In this document: positions 1 through 8,654 of the stretch, piece by piece
Position numbering within the stretch: position 1 is the first letter of the stretch
How the letters are laid out: each line of letters begins with the position of its first letter
NCBI GenBank assembly: GCA_025350245.1
Contig: JANXYG010000004.1
Location: 1 to 64,000, forward strand
Direction of reading: 5' to 3'
From: Betaproteobacteria bacterium
Lineage (GTDB): Bacteria > Pseudomonadota > Gammaproteobacteria > Burkholderiales > Ga0077523
DNA length: 64,000 nucleotides
Program-made: the position numbers and the translations under genes
The notes under the pieces: model-generated
Databases searched by the model: none
What the model was told of the DNA's origin: nothing
Seen by the model: only the letters and a program-made list of their open reading frames with translations

Positions 1-930
1 CCGTTCTCCAACACCCGCTCGGTGGCCGAGCTGGTGATCGGCCACGCCATCCACTTGCTGCGGCGCGTGCCCGAGCGCCATGCCGCCGCCAAGCGCGGCG
101 AGTGGCTGAAGGATTCACGCGGTTCCAACGAAATCCGCGGCAAGACGCTGGGCATCGTCGGCTACGGCAAGATCGGCACGCAGACCGGCCTGCTGGCGGA
201 ATCGATCGGCATGCGCGTGATCTACCACGACATCGAGGCCTGCTTGCCGCTGGGCAACGCCACGCCGGCCGCGACGCTCGAAGCCTTGCTACAAGAGGCC
301 GACGTGGTGACGTTGCACGTGCCGCAGACCAAGCGCACCCGGCACATGATCGACGCCGGGAGCCTCGGGCAGATGAAGCCCGACGCGGTGCTGATCAACC
401 TGGCGCGCGGCCATGCGATCGACATCGATGCCTTGCACGCGGTGCTGGCCAGTGGACGGCTGCGCGGTGCCGCCATCGATGTGTTTCCCAGCGAACCGGC
501 ATCGGCGGCACAGGCCTTCGAGTCGCCGCTGCGCGACCTCGACAACGTGATCCTCACGCCGCATGTGGCGGGCTCGACCGTCGAGGCGCAGCGCAACCTC
601 GGCATCGAGGTCTCGGAGAAGCTGCGCGACTACCTGACGCTCGGCGCAGTGCGCGGCAGCGTGAACCTGCCGGAGGTGTCGGTCCACTCGCTGCGCTCGC
701 CGTCGCGCCTGGTCCACATCCACCGGGACCGCCCTGGCGTCATATCGCAACTCAATGGTGTGCTGGCCGCCGCCGGATTCAATGTGTCGCAACTGCACCT
801 GGAAACCAATGCCGGCATCGGTGTGGCCGTGATCGACCTGAGCAAACTGCTGGATCGCAACACACTCGACGCAGTGACCCGGGTCGACGGGACGGTGCGC
901 GCCTTCGCGGCGCTGGTAGCCGGAGATTGA
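1..930 (+). CDS. serA: D-3-phosphoglycerate dehydrogenase, 5'-truncated by window edge
   Basis: Catalyses the first committed step of serine synthesis, NAD-dependent oxidation of 3-phosphoglycerate to 3-phosphohydroxypyruvate, in the cytoplasm. The frame is open from base 1 (PFSNTRSVAELV), so about 100 N-terminal residues lie outside the window compared with the ~410-residue family. Seen: Rossmann motif GIVGYGKIGTQ, the substrate/catalytic Arg region INLARGHAIDID, the catalytic His in TPHVAGST, and a C-terminal ACT domain starting near LVHIHRDRPGVIS. The ACT domain is the usual site of serine feedback inhibition. No terminator follows closely. Identification is firm; only the 5' end is missing. 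Confidence 0.95.
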   Translation, partial: PFSNTRSVAELVIGHAIHLLRRVPERHAAAKRGEWLKDSRGSNEIRGKTLGIVGYGKIGTQTGLLAESIGMRVIYHDIEACLPLGNATPAATLEALLQEADVVTLHVPQTKRTRHMIDAGSLGQMKPDAVLINLARGHAIDIDALHAVLASGRLRGAAIDVFPSEPASAAQAFESPLRDLDNVILTPHVAGSTVEAQRNLGIEVSEKLRDYLTLGAVRGSVNLPEVSVHSLRSPSRLVHIHRDRPGVISQLNGVLAAAGFNVSQLHLETNAGIGVAVIDLSKLLDRNTLDAVTRVDGTVRAFAALVAGD

Positions 931-1082
931 GGGACGGGATCAGCGTTTATGCGCCAACAGTGGTTCTGTCGCAATAAGGATTGTTTTAACAATTGCATAG
1001 GTTGACGTAGTCAAGTGTTGGCTCATTTTGAACGCGCACTGGAATTAGTTCAGGTTCGCGACGTGTTGCGGTCAGCCCGCCG

Positions 1083-1244
1083 GCAGCGAGCAACTTCGAC
1101 GCGTTCCCTCGCTCCATCAAGCGCGGCATCCTGGAGTGGATCGCCGCGGCCAGGCGCCCGCAGACCCGCACCGCGAGAGTCGAGGAAACCACTCGTCTGG
1201 CTGCCGTCGACCAGCGCGCCAACCAATGGCGCAACAAGCGCGGG
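1083..1244 (+). pseudogene. relic of a YdeI/OmpD-associated (OmdA-like) protein C-terminus
   Basis: In the frame through position 1092 the DNA reads NFDAFPRSIKRGILEWIAAA, followed by a segment with RRPQTRTARVEETTRLAA. This resembles the C-terminal helical segment of YdeI/OmpD-associated proteins (pattern F-x-x-L-x-P...WI...AK-x-x-x-TR-x-x-R). No start codon or N-terminal domain precedes it, and the frame runs on into the adjacent repeat with implausible sequence. I infer a decayed gene end. The assignment rests on pattern memory only. Confidence 0.4.
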
Positions 1245-1315
1245 GCAGTCTGCCGCCGCACCGGCGCCGATCCCCACCACACCCACACTCTTTTCCTGAC
1301 TGGTGACATTCCTCA

Positions 1316-1540
1316 GCGTCCCTCACCCTTGGTCCCTTCCAAGGGGAGAGATGCCTCGAAAGGGAGGCCTCCTGCGCCCGAGGGGGGAGGGAGGGCTCCT
1401 GCTCCCTTCTCCCGTCGGGAGGGCTGGGAATGAGGGAAGCCTGAGCGTTGATTGCCGGGTTGCGTTGTTGTGGGCCAGTGTTGTGGTTGTCTGGTTGCAG
1501 TCATCTGAAGGCGTAGTGGCTGAACGTCATCGCTGATCAG
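1316..1540 (+). repeat. dispersed repeat A, copy 1
   Basis: About 225 bases similar to 31823-32003. Shared blocks include GCGTCCCTCACCC, CTCCTGCTCCCTTCTCCCG, ATGAGGGAA.CCTGAGCGTTGATT, a GTGGGCCAGT.TTGTGGTT block and GGCGTAGTGGCTGAAC.TCATCGC. The first half holds G-run/C-run inverted segments able to fold. This copy has about 45 extra bases in the first half compared with copy 2. Both copies precede a plus-strand gene; here the repeat ends 67 bases before the hydrolase start. Confidence 0.8.
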
Positions 1541-1607
1541 CTCTTTTTTGTCACCATGCTGCCAGCGGCCAGATAGAATCAGGCCGGAATTTGCCGAGAG
1601 GTGACAG

Positions 1608-2468
1608 ATGGCGATGTCCGACTCGTTTGAGCATGCCTACGCGGATCTCGGCGAGGTCCGCATCCACTATGTGACGGCGGGGCAGGGGCCAGTCGTTGTT
1701 CTGCTGCATGGCTGGCCGCAGACCTGGTACATGTGGCGCGATGTCATTCCCGGGCTGGCGACGCGCTTCCGTGTCGTCGCGCCCGATCTTCGTGGTCTCG
1801 GCGACTCGTCGCGGCCGCCAGGCGGCTACGACAAGAAGACCATCGCTCAGGACATCTGGCGTCTGGTGCACGATGTCCTGGGGGAGCAACGGCTATTCGT
1901 GGTCGGCCACGACTGGGGCGGACCGACGGCGTTCGCCCTGGCGGCACAGCATCGTGACGCGGTGCGCCGCGTCGCCATCTTCGATGTGCCGGTGCCGGGA
2001 GACGGAACGTCGGTCTTTTTCGACAACCGCTGGCATCACGGCCTGCATTGGGAGCCCGGCTTCGCCGAGGAGCTCACGGCCGGCCGCGAGGACGTCTACC
2101 TCGGGTTCTTTTATCGCACCTGGGGAGCACGGCCCGATGCCATATCCGAGGCGGCCCGGCAGGAGTACTTGCGCACCTATCGCCAGCCGGGCGCGATGCG
2201 GGCCGGCTTCAACCTCTATCGCGCCATGCGCCAGGACATTCTCGACAACGAGGCGTTCATCGCGGCCGGCAAGCTGCGCATGCCGGTGCTGTGTTACGGC
2301 GGCGGCCACGGTCGGGGCCGAGGCCAGTCGGCCATCGAATCCTGGCGCCGCGTGGCGGACGATGTCCGGGGCGGCGTCGCCGACAACTGCGGTCACTGGA
2401 TTCCGGAAGAGCGCCCCGAATGGGTGGTCGAGCAGTTGCTCTCGTTCTTCGGCGAGGCGCCGGCCTGA
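1608..2468 (+). CDS. alpha/beta-fold hydrolase (epoxide hydrolase / haloacetate dehalogenase-like)
   Basis: A 286-residue cytoplasmic hydrolase. Seen: oxyanion-hole motif HGWPQ near residues 34-38, nucleophile elbow GHDWGG with Asp about 102, and a C-terminal catalytic His about 263 (CGHWIPEE). An Asp nucleophile is characteristic of the epoxide hydrolase and haloalkane/haloacetate dehalogenase branches rather than Ser esterases. The lid region contains FFYRTWG, compatible with Tyr/Trp residues used by that branch. The start is the first ATG, with GAGAGGTGACAG upstream; a second Met two codons later is possible. Substrate cannot be decided from the sequence. It stands alone between a repeat and a dehydrogenase relic. 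Confidence 0.85.
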   Translation: MAMSDSFEHAYADLGEVRIHYVTAGQGPVVVLLHGWPQTWYMWRDVIPGLATRFRVVAPDLRGLGDSSRPPGGYDKKTIAQDIWRLVHDVLGEQRLFVVGHDWGGPTAFALAAQHRDAVRRVAIFDVPVPGDGTSVFFDNRWHHGLHWEPGFAEELTAGREDVYLGFFYRTWGARPDAISEAARQEYLRTYRQPGAMRAGFNLYRAMRQDILDNEAFIAAGKLRMPVLCYGGGHGRGRGQSAIESWRRVADDVRGGVADNCGHWIPEERPEWVVEQLLSFFGEAPA

Positions 2469-2486
2469 CCGGTTTTGCCGGGCGCC

Positions 2487-2528
2487 TCGTGCTCGAGGAC
2501 AAGCGAATCGTGCTCGAGGACAAGCGAA
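2487..2528 (+). repeat. 21-bp perfect tandem duplication
   Basis: Two adjacent identical 21-base copies (2487-2507 and 2508-2528). In the relic dehydrogenase frame they encode VLEDKRI twice. A single copy would fit the N-terminal part of the relic, so this looks like a recent slippage duplication in non-functional sequence. Confidence 0.9.
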
Positions 2529-2698
2529 TACCTGATGTCGGTCCTCTCGACGCCCTGATCAAGGTGACCACGACCACGATTTGCGGCACCGACCTCACGA
2601 TTCCGCTGGGTGCCTTCGCTGCCGGACTCGGCGACCACCAGATCGTGACGAGCTTGTGCTTGGCGGCCCGTTGGCAACGTATCGGGCGCGCACGGTGA
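2489..2698 (+). pseudogene. internally deleted zinc alcohol dehydrogenase relic
   Basis: In one frame the DNA encodes DALIKVTTTTICGTDL, the Zn-binding N-terminal signature of medium-chain alcohol dehydrogenases (DAIVKVTxTTICGTDLH). It jumps directly to AAGLGDHQIVTSLC, which resembles a segment near the C-terminal end of such enzymes. Some 250 residues between them are missing. Its stop TGA (2696-2698) overlaps the GTG proposed for the following ATPase as GTGA, which suggests the intact gene was once translationally coupled to the ATPase. Confidence 0.6.
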
Positions 2699-5388
2699 CC
2701 GAAGCCAATGCGCCGGTGGCACCGCACACACTGGACGCCGAGGCCGTTGCCGCGCTGCTGGAGGTTCGCCCTGAAACCGGGCTCAGCGCCCGGCAGGCGC
2801 TCGAACGCCTGGCGCGTGCAGGCCCCAACCGCTTGCCACAAGGTCCGGCACGCTCGCCCTGGCGGGTGCTGCTCGCGCAGTTCAAGAGCATCCTGATCCT
2901 GATCCTGCTGGGGGCGGTGGTCTTGGCCGCACTGGTCGGCAGCACCAAGGACGCCTTGGTGATCCTGGCTGTGGTGGTGATCAACGCGCTCGTCGGCTTC
3001 TACCAGGAGTACCGCGCCGAGCGCAGCCTGGCGGCGCTGAAATCGATGCTGCCCAGCAAGGCCCGGGTGCGGCGCGATGGTGTCAGCCACGACATCGCTG
3101 CTGACGACGTGGTGCCCGGCGACGTCTTGCTGCTCGAGGCGGGCGACCGCGTGGCCGCCGACGGGCGCCTCTGGCTGGCGGCCGGGCTCGAGATCGACGA
3201 ATCGGCACTGACCGGCGAATCCCAACCGGCCGGCAAACAGGCGGCTCTGCGGGTGGCGGCCGATGCGCCGCTGGGTGAGCGTCTCAACCTGGCCTACATG
3301 AATACGCTGCTCACGCGAGGACGGGCCGAACTCGTGGTCACGGCCACCGGCCCGAGCACTGAGATGGGACGCCTGTCGCAGGAACTGGCAGCCACCGAAG
3401 AAGTCGCCACGCCATTGCAGGTTCAACTGGACCGGCTTGGCAAACGCCTGGGTGCGATCGCGCTGACACTGGTCGGGCTGCTCTCGTTCCTGCAGTTCCT
3501 GCGCGGGGCAGATCTTGTCCACATCGTGCTCGGTGCGATCGCGCTGTCGGTTGCCGCCCTGCCTGAGGGCCTGCCAGTGGTGGTGACCGTCACCCTCGCG
3601 CTGGGCATGCACAAGATGGCGCGCCAGCATGCCATCGTCAAGCGCCTGGCCAGCGTCGAGACGCTGGGCTGCACCACGGTCATCTGCTCCGACAAGACGG
3701 GCACGTTGACGCTCAACCAGATGACTGCGCGCACCTTCGTCTACCAGGGGCAAGGCTTCGATGTGTCCGGTGAGGGCTACCGGACGCAAGGCGAGATCAC
3801 GCTGTCGACCGGCCACGCCATCGGCGTCGACCTCGCACCGCTGCTGGTGCCGATGGTGGCCTGCAACGACAGCCGCTTCGACAACGGCAAGGCGATTGGC
3901 GACCCGATGGAGGCGGCGCTGCTGGTGCTTGCCGCCAAGGGTGGGATCCTGCGGGACACCGTCGAGCGCGCACTGCCGCGCTTGGCCGAGTTGCCATTCG
4001 ATTCAGCGCACAAGTTCATGGCCACCTTCCATCGCGACGGTGACCAGATCAAGCTGTTCGTCAAGGGCGCGCCCGATGTGCTGTTGGCACGCTGCACCCG
4101 CTGGAAGGTGGCCGCTGCCGAGGCACCATTTGGTGCAACCGAGGCAGCCAAGGTGGATGCGGACTACCACGCTCTGGCAGGGCGCGGCCTGCGCGGCCTG
4201 CTGATCGCGTCGCGCACGTTGCCTGCTGCGACTTTCGACGCTGCCGGCGATCTCTCGGTTTGGGTCGCCGAACTGGACTTTGTGGGGCTGGTCGGGTTGA
4301 TGGACCCGCCACGGCCCGAGGCGATGCAGGCGATCGCCGACTGCCGCCAGGCGGGCATCGTCGTCAAGATGATCACGGGTGACCATCAGGCGACTGCATC
4401 GGCGATTGCTGCCGAGCTCGGACTGCACGGGCGCGCGGTGTCAGGCGCGGACATCGATCGCATGGACGCGGCGCAACTGGCCGCAGCGATCGACGAGGTT
4501 GCGGTGTTCGCCCGCGTGACCCCCTCGCACAAGGTGAAGATCGTGCGCGCCCTGCAGGCCAAGGGACACGTCGTGGCGATGACGGGGGACGGCGTCAACG
4601 ATGCGCCGGCACTGAAACAGGCGGACATCGGCGTGGCGATGGGCATCAGCGGAACGGCGGTGGCCAAAGAGGCCGCCACCATGGTGCTGACCGATGATAA
4701 CTTCGCCACGATCGTCCGTGCCGTGCGGCAGGGCCGCACGCTGTACGACAACATCCTGAAATTCGTTCGCTTCCAGCTCTCGACGTCGATCGGCGCGATC
4801 CTGACCGTTTTCTTCGCACCGCTCGTGGGCCTGCCGGAGCCATTCACCCCTTTGCAGATTCTGTGGGTCGCCATCATCATGGACGGTCCGCCTGCCGTAT
4901 CGCTGGCGATGGATGCCGCACGACCCGGCATCATGAACGAGCCGCCACGCCAGCGTGATGAGCCGATTCTTCCCTTGGCACGCGTGCTACGGACTGCGGC
5001 TTACGGCATCACGATGATGGCGGGCACGCTGGCGGTGCTGTACTACGGCTTGCGCACGGGCAGCGAGGCACGCGCATTGACGATGGCCTTCACCACCTTT
5101 GTGCTGTTTCAGTTCTTCAACGTGTTCAACGCGCGCAGCGAGAACGGCTCCGCGTTCAACGCCAGCTTCTTCGACAACCGGATGCTGTGGGTGTCCCTGG
5201 CCGGCACGCTGGCGCTGCAAGTCGTCGCTGTGCACTGGGCGCCTGCATCGCGATTGTTCGGCACCACTGGCATGGCCTGGGCTGATTGGGATGTCGCCAT
5301 CGGCGTGGCGTCCACGGTCTTGCTGCTCGAGGAGACGCGCAAGCTGGCGGGTCGAGCGCTCCGAAGTCGGCCCCGGTCCAGGCCGTGA
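2695..5388 (+). CDS. cation-translocating P-type ATPase (type II, Ca2+/PacL-like)
   Basis: An inner-membrane ATP-driven cation pump of about 897 residues. Domains in order: N-terminal cation-ATPase domain (residues ~10-70), actuator domain with TGES (~172), membrane motif PEGLP (~291), phosphorylation motif CSDKTGTLT with Asp ~333, nucleotide-binding domain, hinge TGDGVNDAPALKQADIG (~629 on) and six C-terminal membrane segments. PEGLP and the N-terminal domain place it in the type II group (Ca2+, or Na+/K+-like) rather than heavy-metal pumps with CPx. The GTG at 2695 is chosen because it overlaps the TGA of the preceding relic; in-frame upstream starts (2656 GTG, 2581 TTG) extend into relic sequence. 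Ends in a GTGA overlap with the SulP gene. Transported ion not determined. Confidence 0.92.
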   Translation: MTEANAPVAPHTLDAEAVAALLEVRPETGLSARQALERLARAGPNRLPQGPARSPWRVLLAQFKSILILILLGAVVLAALVGSTKDALVILAVVVINALVGFYQEYRAERSLAALKSMLPSKARVRRDGVSHDIAADDVVPGDVLLLEAGDRVAADGRLWLAAGLEIDESALTGESQPAGKQAALRVAADAPLGERLNLAYMNTLLTRGRAELVVTATGPSTEMGRLSQELAATEEVATPLQVQLDRLGKRLGAIALTLVGLLSFLQFLRGADLVHIVLGAIALSVAALPEGLPVVVTVTLALGMHKMARQHAIVKRLASVETLGCTTVICSDKTGTLTLNQMTARTFVYQGQGFDVSGEGYRTQGEITLSTGHAIGVDLAPLLVPMVACNDSRFDNGKAIGDPMEAALLVLAAKGGILRDTVERALPRLAELPFDSAHKFMATFHRDGDQIKLFVKGAPDVLLARCTRWKVAAAEAPFGATEAAKVDADYHALAGRGLRGLLIASRTLPAATFDAAGDLSVWVAELDFVGLVGLMDPPRPEAMQAIADCRQAGIVVKMITGDHQATASAIAAELGLHGRAVSGADIDRMDAAQLAAAIDEVAVFARVTPSHKVKIVRALQAKGHVVAMTGDGVNDAPALKQADIGVAMGISGTAVAKEAATMVLTDDNFATIVRAVRQGRTLYDNILKFVRFQLSTSIGAILTVFFAPLVGLPEPFTPLQILWVAIIMDGPPAVSLAMDAARPGIMNEPPRQRDEPILPLARVLRTAAYGITMMAGTLAVLYYGLRTGSEARALTMAFTTFVLFQFFNVFNARSENGSAFNASFFDNRMLWVSLAGTLALQVVAVHWAPASRLFGTTGMAWADWDVAIGVASTVLLLEETRKLAGRALRSRPRSRP

Positions 5389-7175
5389 GCAAAGAGTCGT
5401 CGCCTGCCAAATCCTCGACCACGGGTCGGGTGGTTCGGCCGCTGCCAGCGAGAGCCGCGGTCGGTTGGCTGCGCTGGTTTCCCGGCATACAAACGTTGCG
5501 GCACTACCAGATCGGTTGGTTGCGCCACGACCTCGTTGCCGGTCTGGTGCTGACAACGGTCCTGGTGCCCGTCGGCATTGCCTACGCGGCCGCGGCCGGC
5601 GTGCCGGCCATCAGCGGGTTGTATGCGACCATCTTCGGGCTGCTGGCGTACGCGCTGTTCGGTCCCAGCCGGGTGCTCGTGCTGGGCCCCGACTCGTCCT
5701 TGGTCACGTTGCTCCTGGGCGTGGTGCTGCCGCTGTCAGGCGGTGATCCGCAGCGCGCCGTTGCGCTGGCCGGGATGATGGCGCTGGTGTCCGGTGTTCT
5801 GTGCGTGCTGGCCGGCACCGCCCGCCTGGGTTTCGTCACAGAACTGCTGTCCAAGCCGATCCGCTATGGCTACATGAATGGCATAGCTCTGACCGTGCTG
5901 GTCAGCCAGTTGCCGCCGCTGTTCGGGTTCTCTGCCGGTGGTGAGGGCCTGCCGGCGGCGAGCCATGCTTTCATTGGTGGACTGCTGGCCCGCAGCACAA
6001 ATTGGGTCGCGTTGGCTCTTGGTGCGGGAACACTGGTGACGATCTTGCTGCTGAAGCGCAGCAAGCGTTTGCCGGGTGTCTTGGTGGCCGTCGTCGGGGC
6101 CGCCGTGATCGTGGCGGTGCTGGATCTGTCTGCGCGCGCAGGCGTCCCGGTGCTCGGTCGCTTGCCGCAAGGGCTACCCGCCATCTCACTTCCCATGATC
6201 CGGTGGGGCGACATCGTGCCCGTGCTGCTCGGCGGCTTGGCCGTGGCGCTGGTGTCGTTTGCCGACACCAGCGTGTTGTCACGTGCCTATGCCGCGCGTG
6301 TCGGTGGTGCCTCTGATCCGAATCATGAAATGGTGGCACTGGGCGCGGCGAACCTGGCGGCGGGATTGTTCCAGGGCATCCCCATCAGCGCGAGCGCTTC
6401 GCGCACGCCCGTGGCCGAGGCCGCGGGCGCGCAGACCCAACTGGCGGGCGTGGTCGGCGCGGTCGCCGTGGCGGGCCTGTTGATGTGCGCGCCGAACCTC
6501 TTCACCAGCCTGCCCTCGGCCGCACTGGCCGCGGTGGTGATCGCATCGGCCCTGGCGCTGTTCGAGATCACCGACCTGCGCCGCATCTACCGCATCCAGC
6601 GCTGGGAGTTCTGGCTGTCCATCGGCTGCCTGGCTGGCGTGGCGGTGCTGGGGGCCATTCCGGGCATCGGCCTGGCGATCTTGATTGCCGTGATCGAGTT
6701 TCTGTGGGACGGTTGGCGGCCACATTCGGCGGTGCTCGGGCGGGTCGACGGCGTCAAGGGCTACCACGACATCACCCGGTATCCGGCTGCCCGCATCGTG
6801 CCGGGGCTGGTGCTGTTCCGCTGGGATGCGCCGCTGTTCTTCGCCAACGCAGAATTGTTCCGAGATCGCGTGCTCGACGCGGTCGCCAGCTCCCCGACGC
6901 CGGTGCGCTGGCTGGTCGTCGGCGCCGAGCCGATCACCAGCGTGGACGTGACCTCCGCCGATGCGCTGGACGAACTCGACACGACCCTGCACGAAGCTGG
7001 TATTGACCTGTGCTTTGCAGAGATGAAGGACCCGGTCAAGGACAAGCTCAAGCGCTTCGGCCTGTTTTCCCGGCTCGGTGAGCAGCGCTTCTTCGCGACG
7101 ATCGGCGAAGCGGTAGGCAGCTATCTCGAATCGCAATCGGTTCCGTGGGTGGACTGGGAGGATCGCAAGAAATGA
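5385..7175 (+). CDS. SulP-family anion permease with STAS domain
   Basis: A 596-residue inner-membrane transporter of the SLC26/SulP family, which moves sulfate, bicarbonate or related anions. Seen: N-terminal RHDLVAGLVLTTVLVPVGIA and GLYATIFGLLAYALFG, the ISASASRTPVAEAAGAQTQL stretch near the middle, many hydrophobic segments, and a C-terminal STAS domain (about residues 455-570; LVLFRWDAPLFFANAELFRD then TSADALDELDTTLHEAGIDL). The GTG start overlaps the ATPase stop by four bases, so the two are probably translated from one message. The pairing of a P-type cation pump with an anion permease suggests coordinated ion transport. Bicarbonate versus sulfate cannot be told from sequence. Confidence 0.92.
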   Translation: MSKESSPAKSSTTGRVVRPLPARAAVGWLRWFPGIQTLRHYQIGWLRHDLVAGLVLTTVLVPVGIAYAAAAGVPAISGLYATIFGLLAYALFGPSRVLVLGPDSSLVTLLLGVVLPLSGGDPQRAVALAGMMALVSGVLCVLAGTARLGFVTELLSKPIRYGYMNGIALTVLVSQLPPLFGFSAGGEGLPAASHAFIGGLLARSTNWVALALGAGTLVTILLLKRSKRLPGVLVAVVGAAVIVAVLDLSARAGVPVLGRLPQGLPAISLPMIRWGDIVPVLLGGLAVALVSFADTSVLSRAYAARVGGASDPNHEMVALGAANLAAGLFQGIPISASASRTPVAEAAGAQTQLAGVVGAVAVAGLLMCAPNLFTSLPSAALAAVVIASALALFEITDLRRIYRIQRWEFWLSIGCLAGVAVLGAIPGIGLAILIAVIEFLWDGWRPHSAVLGRVDGVKGYHDITRYPAARIVPGLVLFRWDAPLFFANAELFRDRVLDAVASSPTPVRWLVVGAEPITSVDVTSADALDELDTTLHEAGIDLCFAEMKDPVKDKLKRFGLFSRLGEQRFFATIGEAVGSYLESQSVPWVDWEDRKK

Positions 7176-7251
7176 TTCCGTCCATGCCCGGGCCTCACCG
7201 TTGCCGAACCTGGAGGCCAGGGTCCATCGGACGACCGACGCGTACCGCCGC

Positions 7252-7881
7252 ATGAAGTCATCGCCCGCTCCCGTCCACCAGATCGAGTTGCGCATCGTCG
7301 CGCTTTCCGAACTCTTCAACTCGATGGATCCAACCCCCTTCCATCATCGCGACCTGGACCGTGACGCCGTGGAGTTCCTCGAAAGCTGGGCGCTGGAATT
7401 TCCGCCGGCCAGCCACTTTCGCATCATCGTCCACATCGAGAACATGCCACCGGACGATCCCACACCGCTGGTCAGCGAGGCCATGCGCAACTACTTCGAT
7501 TACAAGTCGGTGCTGGCACTGCGCAACTTGCGGCTGCTGCTCATCGAGGGACGTACGAGCCTGGTGATCGGCATCGGATTCCTGGCGTTGTGCCTGCTAG
7601 GCGCAGACCTGCTCGCGACCTTCACAACCAACACTTTCTTCCGGCTGCTGAAAGAAAGCTTGCTCATCGGTGGCTGGGTTGCGATGTGGCGGCCGCTGCA
7701 GATTTTTCTCTACGACTGGTGGCCGGTCATGCGCCGGCGCAGGATCTATCGCAACCTCGGACACGCGAGTGTGCAGGTGCTGCCAGCGACGCTGCAGTCG
7801 GGCCTTTGGTCCAGCCGCTCGGGCTCGTCGCCAGCGCACGCGGTGCCAGCCCGAGCGGTCCACAAGGATGGCCACCCGTAA
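7252..7881 (+). CDS. uncharacterised membrane protein
   Basis: About 209 residues. The N-terminal half is soluble and acidic (IELRIVALSELFNSMDPTPF, then HRDLDRDAVEFLESWALEF). Two hydrophobic segments follow (SLVIGIGFLALCLLGADLLA and ESLLIGGWVAMWRPLQIFLY) and then a basic stretch MRRRRIYR. The arrangement resembles proteins of unknown function in other proteobacteria, but I cannot name a family with certainty. The ATG at 7252 is preferred because conserved-looking sequence starts just after it; a TTG at 7201 would add 17 residues. It follows SulP by 76 bases and may belong to the same transcript. The last ~25 residues (GLWSSRSGSSPAHAVPARAV) look low-complexity. Confidence 0.6.
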   Translation: MKSSPAPVHQIELRIVALSELFNSMDPTPFHHRDLDRDAVEFLESWALEFPPASHFRIIVHIENMPPDDPTPLVSEAMRNYFDYKSVLALRNLRLLLIEGRTSLVIGIGFLALCLLGADLLATFTTNTFFRLLKESLLIGGWVAMWRPLQIFLYDWWPVMRRRRIYRNLGHASVQVLPATLQSGLWSSRSGSSPAHAVPARAVHKDGHP

Positions 7882-8045
7882 GGTGCTCATGCGTGAAACC
7901 CCATGCGCCTGTTGATCCTCCCCGGTGCTGGTGTGCAGGGCACCTTCTATGCCGTAAAAGTGCTGGCTTGCGGACCCGATGTAACGGTCCTTGCGACACT
8001 ACACCAGGGCTTGTGTAGCGAGGTAGCGACACCGAACTTCAGATA

Positions 8046-8062
8046 TTGCATCGCAATTGCAA
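8046..8062. promoter_or_regulatory. candidate antitoxin operator
   Basis: TTGCATCGCAATTGCAA contains two overlapping dyads: TTGC-ATC-GCAA and the perfect palindrome GCAATTGC. It lies 18 bases before the antitoxin ATG, where autoregulated antitoxins usually bind. No experimental or comparative support is available here. Confidence 0.35.
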
Positions 8063-8079
8063 CGCACGGAGATTGTCCC

Positions 8080-8352
8080 ATGAAAACGGCTTCAATCCCC
8101 TCGATCCGCGTGAATCCGGAGCTACGGCAGGAGGCTCAGGGCGTCTTGCAGGAAGGCGAAAGCCTGTCCAGCTTCGTCGAGCAATCGATTCGATCGAACA
8201 TCGCGCGTCGGCAGAGCCAACAGGAGTTCATCGCCCGCGGCTTGGCGTCGCGTGATGAAGCGAAGCGGTCCGGCGAGTACTTCTCGGCCCAGGACGTGTT
8301 GGGCGAACTGGACGACATGCTCGCCGCGGCAGAATCTACGGCTCGCGGGTGA
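8080..8352 (+). CDS. ParD/YlcI-YnfO-like antitoxin
   Basis: A 90-residue protein. The N-terminus IPSIRVNPELRQEAQGVL resembles a ribbon-helix-helix DNA-binding arm. The C-terminal half (ESLSSFVEQSIRSNIARRQS and DEAKRSGEYFSAQDVLGELD) has the alternating charged helix typical of toxin-wrapping tails. Start ATG 8080 has CACGGAG nine bases upstream; an upstream in-frame ATG at 7903 would add unrelated sequence. The stop overlaps the toxin GTG by four bases (GTGA), the usual toxin-antitoxin arrangement. Role inferred: neutralises a RelE/ParE-type toxin and represses its own operon. Because the toxin is frameshifted, this antitoxin may now be solitary. Confidence 0.75.
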   Translation: MKTASIPSIRVNPELRQEAQGVLQEGESLSSFVEQSIRSNIARRQSQQEFIARGLASRDEAKRSGEYFSAQDVLGELDDMLAAAESTARG

Positions 8353-8645
8353 GCTTTCGAGTTCGCTATACCCGCGGCGCCAGGGACGATTTTCGCCGCC
8401 TTCACTCGTTCGTACTGAAGAAGGACATCCGGCTGCCCGTTGAGCGCGCGACGCCATCGCCAAGGGCCTGTCGTTTCTTGCTGAATCCCCATTCAGCTGC
8501 CGCAAGGCAGAGCCGGATACACCGCTGCTGCGCGAACTTGTCATTCCATTTGGCGCCGCCGGCTATGTCGTGCTGTTCGAGATCGAGGACAGCGAAACCG
8601 TTACCATCCTTGCAATCCGCCACCAGCGGGAAGACGATTACCCAC
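8349..8645 (+). pseudogene. frameshifted RelE/ParE-family toxin
   Basis: Reading from GTG 8349 gives SFRVRYTRGARDDFRRLHSF, the start of a RelE/ParE toxin (typically a ~95-105-residue mRNA interferase or gyrase poison). Near 8440-8450 the frame is lost. The neighbouring frame continues with IAKGLSFLAESPFSCRKAEP and ends with VVLFEIEDSETVTILAIRHQ-REDDY, the normal C-terminal strand of this family. A loss of about four bases around GCGCGACGCC explains the shift. After REDDY the sequence runs into a transposase relic, so the last residues may also be replaced. Likely inactive, unless the shift is a sequencing error. Confidence 0.7.
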
Positions 8646-8654
8646 TGATCGGCA

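Larger units (their letters stand above)
931..1607. other. 677-bp intergenic region with gene relic and dispersed repeat
   Basis: No intact gene is supported here. The left part, to about 1080, is unremarkable and relatively AT-rich around 970-1020. A short relic of a YdeI/OmpD-associated-type protein lies at about 1083-1244. A dispersed repeat shared with 31823-32003 fills 1316-1540. The last ~65 bases lead into the hydrolase gene and contain its ribosome binding site (GAGAGGTGACAG). Confidence 0.6.
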
